Below, piece by piece: positions 25,747 through 32,666 of a stretch of DNA of 44,299 bases. The notes beneath the pieces are model-generated. The model searched no databases, was not told the DNA's origin, and worked only from the letters and a program-made list of their open reading frames with translations. This DNA comes from JAILLW01 sp045629045. GTDB lineage: Bacteria; Bacillota; Clostridia; Lachnospirales; Lachnospiraceae. Both the position numbers and the translations under genes were made by a program. Position 1 is the stretch's first letter. Each line of letters begins with the position of its first letter. The DNA lies in NCBI GenBank assembly GCA_045629045.1, contig JAZQQM010000032.1, positions 1 through 44,299 of the forward strand, given 5' to 3'.

Positions 25747-27564
25747 ATGAGCAATTCACTGGTTAAAAATTCTAAATTGAATAATGAAGGTAAACTGCTT
25801 AATCAAAAAGATCTGATTATTATAGGCATTTTGATGTTTGCATTTACCGTTCTTGTTTTCTTAAGACTGGGCAATACCTATGCACCTAACACCACATATG
25901 AATTATCCGACGAAAACAGAGATATAGTGCTTGATTTCGGTGATTATATTAACATAGGCGATCTCTATGTCTATTTGGGGAACCTCAATACACGCACTGT
26001 GACTATTTCAGCATTTAACGAAGTTACCGGAGAATGGCAGATTATGAGACCGGATGTCGCTATTGAATCGGTATTTAAGTGGAATAAGATTGGCGTAAAC
26101 TGCTTCGGACGATATTTTGGGTTTGTGTGTACGGATGATAAGGCTGTATTTAACGAGTTTGTATTTTTTAATGATGAAGGTCAAAAAATTTATCCTGTAA
26201 ATATGGAGGAATATCCGACTTTATTTGATGAACAGGATATGTTCCCTGAAAATGACGGCGTAAGTTACATGAACGGAACATATTTTGACGAAATCTATTA
26301 TGCAAGAACAGGTTATGAATTCATTCATCATCTTCCCACATACGAAACTACCCACCCTCAATTGGGTAAATGCATAATCGCATTGGGTATGTTGATTTTC
26401 GGTAATAATCCATTCGGCTGGAGATTCTTCGTGGCAATATTCGGAATATTGTTTATTCCGCTTATGTATGCATTTGCCAAGGCTTTGTTTGACAACACCT
26501 TTGTTGCCGCATGCGTGGGAATACTGGTGACATTTGACTGTATGCACTATACCTTAAGCAGAATATGTACCATCGATACGATCGTGGCGTTTTTCATAAT
26601 TCTTATGTACTTTCTTATGTATTTATATATTAAAGCCGACAGAGAGTACAGAAGTAACAATAACTGGCAGGGAGATTCGTTCCCGCCTAAAAGGGTATAC
26701 ACTTTGCTCATGCTGTCGGGTATTGCGATGGGATGTGCGATAGCAACCAAACTTACGGGAGTTTATGCGGCTATAGGTCTTGCTGTTATTTTTATATATC
26801 ATACTGTTAGAAACTGGCCTAAAAAGCAGTCTGTAAAAATGTTTTGGTTCTGCGTACTGTTTTTTATATTGATACCGCTGATTCAGTATACTCTGCCATA
26901 TATTCCGGCGGTAGAAGAGTATGCGCAACTGGGAATAACCGACAAGACTGTCACTTTTGACGAAAACGGTCTTAGTATCGGATACGGATGGACCGGGCTT
27001 ATTGCAAGGACACTTCGAAATACCAATTATATGATTAATTATCATAAGAATCTTGAGGCTACCCATCCGTTTATGTCCTCTGCACAGTCATGGCCGGTTA
27101 TATACAGAACACTTATGGCAGCTAATGACAATGTTTCGGTAATGAACCCGGGGGACGGCTCGGAAGTAATCAGATCGGCAATAAGCTATATGGGTAATCC
27201 TGCGATTTGGTGGATGGCAATTCCCTGTATATTGGTGACACTTGTCAAGGGAATTAAAGACAGGGACGAAAAAGCCCTATTCCTGTTTGTGGCATATGTT
27301 GCACAGTATATTCTCTGGTTTGGGGTAAACAGATGCATTTTCATATATCATTATTATCCGTCGCTTTTATTCTCGCTTCTTATGATGGGCTATACGATTA
27401 AGGCGCTGATTGATTGGAAAGAAAAGTCCAAGAAGTATATAGTTGCATATTTGTGTTTGGCGGTAGTAATGTTTTTTGTATTCTTCCCGATTATATCAGG
27501 ATGGCCCTGCAATTCGGATTATGGAAATGCTTTGGAATGGTTCGAAACCTGGGCGTTTATGTAG
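25747..27564 (+). CDS. PMT-family (GT39) protein mannosyltransferase-like
   Basis: A 605-residue integral membrane protein. After one N-terminal span comes an extracellular beta-rich domain (~50-160), then the PMT catalytic region. The loop FDEIYYARTGYEFIHHLPTYETTHPQLGK has the D-E pair and THPxLGK motif of dolichyl-phosphate-mannose:protein mannosyltransferases, and FGWRF and PAIWW further match. About ten spans follow. Enzymes of this family move a sugar from a polyprenyl phosphate to Ser/Thr of exported proteins or to a lipid. With the GtrB-type gene at 14982 it suggests surface O-glycosylation (inference). It starts 7 nt after the previous stop. Confidence 0.85.
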   Translation: MSNSLVKNSKLNNEGKLLNQKDLIIIGILMFAFTVLVFLRLGNTYAPNTTYELSDENRDIVLDFGDYINIGDLYVYLGNLNTRTVTISAFNEVTGEWQIMRPDVAIESVFKWNKIGVNCFGRYFGFVCTDDKAVFNEFVFFNDEGQKIYPVNMEEYPTLFDEQDMFPENDGVSYMNGTYFDEIYYARTGYEFIHHLPTYETTHPQLGKCIIALGMLIFGNNPFGWRFFVAIFGILFIPLMYAFAKALFDNTFVAACVGILVTFDCMHYTLSRICTIDTIVAFFIILMYFLMYLYIKADREYRSNNNWQGDSFPPKRVYTLLMLSGIAMGCAIATKLTGVYAAIGLAVIFIYHTVRNWPKKQSVKMFWFCVLFFILIPLIQYTLPYIPAVEEYAQLGITDKTVTFDENGLSIGYGWTGLIARTLRNTNYMINYHKNLEATHPFMSSAQSWPVIYRTLMAANDNVSVMNPGDGSEVIRSAISYMGNPAIWWMAIPCILVTLVKGIKDRDEKALFLFVAYVAQYILWFGVNRCIFIYHYYPSLLFSLLMMGYTIKALIDWKEKSKKYIVAYLCLAVVMFFVFFPIISGWPCNSDYGNALEWFETWAFM

Positions 27565-27612
27565 TTTGGTTTGTTATGGAAACTTATCCTTTATTTAGAA
27601 CGCTAAATATAG

Positions 27613-27641
27613 TATAATTATTAAGTCTGTGGCACCACAGA
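27613..27641 (+). promoter_or_regulatory. -10 box and start-site palindrome of the lysozyme gene
   Basis: TATAAT (27613-27618) is followed by the perfect palindrome TCTGTGGCACCACAGA (27626-27641), where transcription should begin. It could be an operator or a 5' stabilising hairpin. Confidence 0.5.
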
Positions 27642-27685
27642 TAGTTTGCTAAGATTTATGAGTTTTAATGAAGGGAAATTTTTGA

Positions 27686-29032
27686 ATGATTAAAGGTTCT
27701 AAAGTTCTTAAGAAGATGTTGGGAATTGTGCTCAGCGTAGCACTTGCTTTTGCAGCATTTTCTTCGATTCCAGCGGTTACTGCCGAGGCCGTGACTTCTT
27801 CGGGAAATATTGCAAAAGGTATAGATGTTTCTAAATATCAAGGCACTATTAACTGGCCCGCTGTTGCGGCATCGGGAATTAAGTTTGCGTTTATTAAGGT
27901 GGGAAGTACATATTCGGGTATGGATCCGACTTTCCCCTATAATATGACACAGGCTCAGGCCAACGGTATTAAGACAGGGGCATATATTTATTCTTATGCT
28001 ACCAATACCGAAATGGCGGCAATGGAAGCACAACTTGTTATTCAGTGGCTTTCGGCTTACCAGGTATCTATGCCGGTTGTATTTGATATTGAGGATGCCT
28101 GCCAAAAGAATTTATCGCCGGCGGAGATAAATGCAATTATTAATACGTTCTGCGTACTTGTTGATGCTGCAGGCTATTATCCTATGGTTTATTCCTATAA
28201 GAATTTCTTTAATACAAAGATTGGCGCAACCCCTTGGGATAAATGGGTAGCGCAATTCGGTGATTCTCTTGATTATTCTTCATGTGCATTCTGGCAGTAT
28301 TCGTCTAAGGGTTCCGTATCAGGAATAAATGCAAAAGTAGATTTAAACTATCAGTATAAGGATTACAGCAAGCTCATCGTCAAGGACGGCTTCGTGGATC
28401 ATAACGGAGGCAAACGATTCTATACCAATTATAAGATGCAGACGGGCTGGGTAAATTACCAGAATGCCAGATATTTCTTTGATCCCTTCGGCTACATGGT
28501 AAAGGGTTGGCATGTTGAAGGTGACGGCAAAATGTATTACTTAAGCACGGACGATGGTAAAGCGAGTATCGGACCGACTCAGATTGAAGGCTTCACATTC
28601 TATTTTAATAATGACGGAGCTATGCAGTACGGTTTCATAGATTATGGTAAAGGTAACAGATATTTTGATCCGCTGGCTAACGGCGCAATGGCAACTACAT
28701 GGTTCGCATATAACGGTCAGATGTATTATGCGGACAAGGACGGTAATATAGCTGTAGGTTACAGAGAGATTGACAAGGTTCCTTATTTCTTTGAAGAGAA
28801 CGGAGCTTTAGCTATAAACAAACAGGTTGAGTCTAACGGAAAACAGTTTATGGCAGGAGCAGACGGTGTACTTACAGAAATAGTACCTGTTGAACCGGGT
28901 GATATTCCTTCGGGTAAGCTTGATGCCGAGACTATGGCGCAAATGAACGGAATCGACCTTTCAACATTGAATGAGGCTCAGCTTAAAGCATTTATGGATG
29001 CAGTTGATGCATATAATGCAATGATTCCATAA
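27686..29032 (+). CDS. Secreted GH25 lysozyme with C-terminal cell-wall-binding repeats
   Basis: A 448-residue exported muramidase that cleaves peptidoglycan between MurNAc and GlcNAc. A signal peptide (KKMLGIVLSVALAFAAFSSIPAVTAEA) is followed by the GH25 domain (~43-235) with KGIDVSKYQG (D47) and the catalytic FDIED (D134, E136). The second half carries about five aromatic/glycine repeats (GKRFYTNYKMQTGWVNYQN; GNRYFDPLANGAMATTWFAY) of the choline/glucan-binding type. The tail (AQMNGIDLSTLNEAQLKAFMDAVDAYN) is an unrecognised short helix pair. Start ATG 27686 follows GAAGGG. Likely functions are wall turnover, separation or attack on other bacteria. Confidence 0.93.
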   Translation: MIKGSKVLKKMLGIVLSVALAFAAFSSIPAVTAEAVTSSGNIAKGIDVSKYQGTINWPAVAASGIKFAFIKVGSTYSGMDPTFPYNMTQAQANGIKTGAYIYSYATNTEMAAMEAQLVIQWLSAYQVSMPVVFDIEDACQKNLSPAEINAIINTFCVLVDAAGYYPMVYSYKNFFNTKIGATPWDKWVAQFGDSLDYSSCAFWQYSSKGSVSGINAKVDLNYQYKDYSKLIVKDGFVDHNGGKRFYTNYKMQTGWVNYQNARYFFDPFGYMVKGWHVEGDGKMYYLSTDDGKASIGPTQIEGFTFYFNNDGAMQYGFIDYGKGNRYFDPLANGAMATTWFAYNGQMYYADKDGNIAVGYREIDKVPYFFEENGALAINKQVESNGKQFMAGADGVLTEIVPVEPGDIPSGKLDAETMAQMNGIDLSTLNEAQLKAFMDAVDAYNAMIP

Positions 29033-29071
29033 TGTTATGTAAACGCCTTTAAATACTGCATTTTTTAGTAC

Positions 29072-29100
29072 TTGACTAGGGTGTCTGCGTATGTTAATAT
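29072..29100 (+). promoter_or_regulatory. Promoter of secG
   Basis: TTGACT (29072-29077), 17-nt spacer, TAATAT (29095-29100) with a TGt extension; one of the best sigma-A matches in the window. Confidence 0.75.
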
Positions 29101-29134
29101 CATACTTGCGCTTTGCAAATTGGAGGAAGTAAAC

Positions 29135-29377
29135 ATGGCAGCACTTAAATTAGTAATTCAGATTTTATTTATTATAATATGTATCGCGCTTACAGCGCTT
29201 GTACTTATGCAGGAAGGTAAACAGGCAGGCCTCGGAGCTATTTCCGGAGCAGCTGAGACATACTGGGGCAAGAACAAAGGCCGTTCAATGGAAGGTGCAT
29301 TGGTTAAGATTACTAAGTATCTTGCGATTGGATTTATGCTTATCTCAATTGTTCTTAACCTTAACATTTTCGGTTAA
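29135..29377 (+). CDS. secG: Preprotein translocase subunit SecG
   Basis: An 80-residue membrane protein of the SecYEG channel. Two spans (about 4-24 and 57-77) flank the conserved loop LMQEGKQAGLGAISGAAETYWGKNKGRSMEGAL. ATG 29135 is chosen because GGAGG (29122-29126) lies 8 nt upstream and the protein then has the standard SecG length. It begins the secG-rnr-smpB-ssrA order that is conserved in many Firmicutes. A terminator directly after it suggests that part of its transcription stops before rnr. Confidence 0.95.
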   Translation: MAALKLVIQILFIIICIALTALVLMQEGKQAGLGAISGAAETYWGKNKGRSMEGALVKITKYLAIGFMLISIVLNLNIFG

Positions 29378-29394
29378 TCAATTAAGAAATGTTT

Positions 29395-29425
29395 AGGCAT
29401 CCTGCTTTGGTAGGATGCCTTTTTT
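29395..29425 (+). terminator. Terminator between secG and rnr
   Basis: AGGCATCCT (29395-29403) / AGGATGCCT (29412-29420), 8-nt loop, followed by TTTTT. It probably allows partial read-through, since no convincing rnr promoter is visible. Confidence 0.85.
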
Positions 29426-29456
29426 ATGTTTGTGCACGGGGTGTACTTAAAATACT

Positions 29457-31406
29457 ATGGCTAAGAAGAAAAACAATATTCCAACTATATACACAGGAAC
29501 ATATATCTCGAATCAAAAAGGTTTTGGCTTCGTAGAAATAGAAGGTATGGAAGAAGATTTATTCATACCGGAAGAATATACGAAAAATGCTTTTCACCAG
29601 GATATTGTCGATGTTGAAGTTATCAAAGAAAAGACTAAAGACAGACGTGCGGAGGGCAAGGTTATTCAGATTATCGCCCATACCATAAGTACGGTGGTGG
29701 GGTCCTATGATAAGGCTAACGGTTTTGGATTTGTGATTCCCGATAACAAAAAGATAGAATCGGATATCTTTGTATCCAAAGAAAATTCTATGGGTGCCGT
29801 TACAGGGCACAAGGTTGTATGTGATATTACGGATTACGGTGACAGAAAACACAAGCCTGAGGGAAGGATTACGGAAATTCTGGGGCATGAGAATGACCCC
29901 GGGGTAGATATTGTGTCTATAATCAAAGGCTTCGATTTGCCCATGGAGTTCCCGGAGAAGGTGCTTAATCAGGCAGTTCGTGTTGCCAATGAAGTGTCGG
30001 AAGCCGATATGTATATGCGTGAGGACTTAAGAGATGTACTTACGGTTACAATTGACGGCGAAGATGCAAAAGATCTGGACGATGCCATATCTTTGTCCAA
30101 AGAGGGCGATATATATCATCTCGGTGTGCACATTGCGGATGTCAGCAATTATGTTCAGGAAAGCTCTGCACTTGATAAGGAGGCACTTAAGAGAGGCACT
30201 TCCGTATATCTTGTGGACAGAGTTATCCCTATGCTACCTCATACGCTTTCCAACGGTATGTGTTCGCTTAATATGGGAGAGGACAGACTGGCACTTTCGT
30301 GCCTTATGGATATTAATAAAAAGGGTGAAGTCGTTGACCATAGGATAGTTGAGTCCGTAATTAATGTTAATGAACGAATGAATTATTCCGATGTTAATAA
30401 GATTTTGGCAGGGTCCGACTCTAAACTTACGGTTCACTATGAAGCGGAAGTTCCTATGTTTAAACTAATGTTGGAACTTAGCAAAATTATAAGAGCTAAC
30501 AGGACTAAGAGAGGTTCAATTGATTTTGATTTTCCCGAGTCCAAGATTGTGCTTAATAAAAAGGGCGTTCCGGTTAAGATAATGCCCTATGAGCGTGGGG
30601 ATGCAGAGAAGATAATTGAAGATTTTATGCTTATGGCCAATGAAACGGTTGCGTGCCATTTCTATTATTTGGAAAGCCCTTTCGTGTACAGAACCCATGG
30701 AACTCCTGACCCGGAGAAGATGCAAAAACTGGGCCTTTTCATTAATAATTTCGGTTATTCAATGAGAATCAGGTCTGCTGAAGGGGAAGTACATCCTAAG
30801 GAAATTCAGAAACTTCTTTCTAAGATTGAAGGAACTCCGGAAGAGGCACTGATAAGCAGATTGACATTAAGAAGCATGAGAAGAGCGGAATATTCTACCG
30901 AGTGTCTGGGACACTTCGGACTTGCGTGTAATTTTTACTGTCATTTTACATCGCCTATACGTCGATATCCGGACCTGCAGATACATCGTATCATTAAGGA
31001 ACATATTCACGGCAGAATGAATGAACGGAAGATTGAACATTTCAATTCGATTCTTCCCATGGTGGCCAAGGAATCTTCGTCTCTGGAACGAAGAGCGGAT
31101 GAAGCCGAAAGAGAGACGGAAAAACTTAAGAAGGCGCAGTATATGCTTTCTCATATAGGCGAGGAATACGAAGGCGTTATCTCGGGGGTGACGGCCTGGG
31201 GTATATATGTTGAATTGCCGAATACTGTTGAGGGAATGGTTCATGTATCCAAATTATGGGGGGATTATTACTACTATAAGGAAGATACTTATGAAATGGT
31301 AGGCCGAGATTCGGGCAAAGCGTATAAGCTGGGTCAACGGGTTAAGATAAAAGTTGATGCGGTTGATATGAGTACAAAGACAATTGATTTTGATTTGGTG
31401 GTATAA
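29457..31406 (+). CDS. rnr: Ribonuclease R
   Basis: A 649-residue 3'-5' exoribonuclease that degrades structured RNA, including tmRNA-rescued transcripts. Two N-terminal cold-shock-like OB domains (GTYISNQKGFGFVEIE; GSYDKANGFGFVIPD) precede the RNB domain with the metal-site DGEDAKDLDDAISL, HIADVSNYV, the SNGMCSLN segment and TSPIRRYPDL. A C-terminal S1 domain (EYEGVISGVTAWGIYVELPNTVEGMVHVSKL) follows. It lacks the N-terminal helix-turn-helix and long basic tail of larger RNase R proteins, so it is on the short side but complete. The ribosome site is weak. smpB follows 7 nt later, a functional pairing with trans-translation. Confidence 0.96.
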   Translation: MAKKKNNIPTIYTGTYISNQKGFGFVEIEGMEEDLFIPEEYTKNAFHQDIVDVEVIKEKTKDRRAEGKVIQIIAHTISTVVGSYDKANGFGFVIPDNKKIESDIFVSKENSMGAVTGHKVVCDITDYGDRKHKPEGRITEILGHENDPGVDIVSIIKGFDLPMEFPEKVLNQAVRVANEVSEADMYMREDLRDVLTVTIDGEDAKDLDDAISLSKEGDIYHLGVHIADVSNYVQESSALDKEALKRGTSVYLVDRVIPMLPHTLSNGMCSLNMGEDRLALSCLMDINKKGEVVDHRIVESVINVNERMNYSDVNKILAGSDSKLTVHYEAEVPMFKLMLELSKIIRANRTKRGSIDFDFPESKIVLNKKGVPVKIMPYERGDAEKIIEDFMLMANETVACHFYYLESPFVYRTHGTPDPEKMQKLGLFINNFGYSMRIRSAEGEVHPKEIQKLLSKIEGTPEEALISRLTLRSMRRAEYSTECLGHFGLACNFYCHFTSPIRRYPDLQIHRIIKEHIHGRMNERKIEHFNSILPMVAKESSSLERRADEAERETEKLKKAQYMLSHIGEEYEGVISGVTAWGIYVELPNTVEGMVHVSKLWGDYYYYKEDTYEMVGRDSGKAYKLGQRVKIKVDAVDMSTKTIDFDLVV

Positions 31407-31413
31407 TTGAGTC

Positions 31414-31878
31414 ATGGCAAAAGAAGGACTTAAGTTAGTAGCGAACAATAAAAAAGCATATCATGATTATTTCATAGAAGAAAAGTATGAAGCGGGACTT
31501 GAACTTGCAGGTACCGAAGTCAAATCTCTTCGTATGGGTAAGTGCAGCATCAAGGAAGCCTTCATACGTGTGGAGAACGGTGAGGTATTCGTATACGGAA
31601 TGAACATTTCGCCTTATGAAAAGGGAAATATCTTTAATAAAGATCCCCTTCGTACACGTAAGCTTCTTCTTCATAAGAGTGAAATTCGTAAGCTTATCGG
31701 TGCGTCGGCCGAAGACGGATATACAATTATGCCTTTACAGGTGTATTTTAAGGACGGACGTGCTAAAATCGAAATTGCTCTTGCTAAAGGTAAGAAGTTA
31801 TATGATAAACGAGAAGACAAGAAAAAGGCGGATATGCGCCGTGAAGTCGAAAGGGACTTCAAGATGTCTCTTAGATAA
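31414..31878 (+). CDS. smpB: SsrA-binding protein SmpB
   Basis: A 154-residue RNA-binding protein that delivers tmRNA to stalled ribosomes. The family start NNKKAYHDYFIEEKYEAGLELAGTEVKSLR, the GKCSIKEAFIRVENGEVFVYGMNISPY core and the basic tail (KGKKLYDKREDKKKADMRREVERDF) that inserts in the ribosomal mRNA channel are all present. It is 7 nt after rnr and 29 nt before the tmRNA gene. Confidence 0.97.
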   Translation: MAKEGLKLVANNKKAYHDYFIEEKYEAGLELAGTEVKSLRMGKCSIKEAFIRVENGEVFVYGMNISPYEKGNIFNKDPLRTRKLLLHKSEIRKLIGASAEDGYTIMPLQVYFKDGRAKIEIALAKGKKLYDKREDKKKADMRREVERDFKMSLR

Positions 31879-31907
31879 CCGATAATTATTTAAAATTATA
31901 TAAATAA

Positions 31908-32243
31908 GGGCTAGTCAAGGTTTCGACAGGGATCATGCAGCTTTAGAAGCTATCCGCAGGAGTGCGTTAAACCCAAACTTAAATATAAACGCTGATTCTA
32001 AATTAGCTATCGCTGCCTAAGAGCAGCTGTCCGCCCCGGTGCACCTGCACATCGGGATACGGGCATCATCCATGCAGGAAACGACTTATACTAAGCTTTG
32101 CGTATAAGGGCGTAACATGAAGCTACCTTCACCGTAAGGGCGTTTACCTCCATGCGGATGAAGGGAATAATTAATGGTAAACTATGATAGTAGAAGGAGA
32201 GGGAATTGATTTTTGGACGCGGGTTCGACTCCCGCCTAGTCCA
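31908..32243 (+). ncRNA. ssrA: Transfer-messenger RNA (tmRNA)
   Basis: The 5' end GGGCTAG (31908-31914) pairs with CTAGTCC (32236-32242) to form the acceptor stem, with discriminator A32243; CCA is not encoded (CTA follows). The T arm GCGGGTTCGACTCCCGC is clear, as is the 5' TCAAGGTTTCGACAGGG signature. The tag frame most likely resumes at GCT 31991 after TATAAAC and reads ADSKLAIAA, stop TAA 32018-32020, giving a degradation tag ending AIAA rather than the commoner ALAA. Pseudoknot-forming G/C blocks follow. The gene is immediately downstream of smpB and ends at a REP-like hairpin. Confidence 0.97.
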
Positions 32244-32245
32244 CT

Positions 32246-32290
32246 AAAATGTGACAGTAGGGACGGTTCTTACTGTCACATTTTTTATGA
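32246..32290 (+). repeat. REP-like hairpin 1 (plus orientation), also likely tmRNA terminator
   Basis: AAAATGTGACAGTA (32246-32259) pairs perfectly with TACTGTCACATTTT (32271-32284) around GGGACGGTTCT, then more T. It begins 3 nt after the tmRNA end. It is the left boundary of structured element copy 1. Confidence 0.9.
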
Positions 32291-32298
32291 TTATAAAC

Positions 32299-32517
32299 GT
32301 GGAGATATGGTATTCATTTAATTTTTGAGTACGTTCTCTAGTATTTCTAAGCGTTGCAAATATAAAGATGCAGTTAACGGAACGGCACCGAACTATTCGC
32401 CATCCATGGCTCAGTTAGTTCTTGCGCTTCCATCCTGCAAGCGCATGCCTGATGTGCGCAACACTAAGAAATACACGAGAACTCCCTAAAAGAATTAAGT
32501 GAATACCATATCTCCAC
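32299..32517 (+). repeat. Structured mobile element, copy 1
   Basis: A 219-nt non-coding hairpin. The outer stem of 18 perfect pairs joins 32299-32316 to 32500-32517. An inner helix joins 32341-32357 to 32458-32474. The branched tip has GAACTA/TAGTTC (32390-32395 / 32416-32421) enclosing GCCATCCATGGC, and a hairpin TGCGCTT/AAGCGCA (32423-32429 / 32439-32445). Positions 32382-32425 (44 nt) are identical to copy 2 (42845-42888), and the arms differ mainly in ways that keep pairing. No protein is encoded. I do not recognise it as a known RNA family. It lies between inverted REP-like hairpins. Confidence 0.85.
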
Positions 32518-32531
32518 TTTCTTTTATTCCC

Positions 32532-32570
32532 AAATGTGACAGAAAGAACCGTCCCTACTGTCACATTTTT
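32532..32570 (-). repeat. REP-like hairpin 2 (minus orientation)
   Basis: AAATGTGACAG (32532-32542) / CTGTCACATTT (32558-32568) around AAAGAACCGTCCCTA, the reverse complement of the centre of hairpin 1. It closes element copy 1 on the right. Confidence 0.9.
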
Positions 32571-32666
32571 AGGGTTATAACTTTATATTTTTTGACCGAT
32601 ATATATGCTGTAGAGGCAAATACATAAACCCCTTTATTTATTTAGTGTAAAAGGAGGATTTGGTAA

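Noticed and set aside
31908..32243. tmRNA gene as a prophage or island attachment site
   Set aside because: No second copy of the tmRNA 3' end and no integrase gene is visible downstream in the window.
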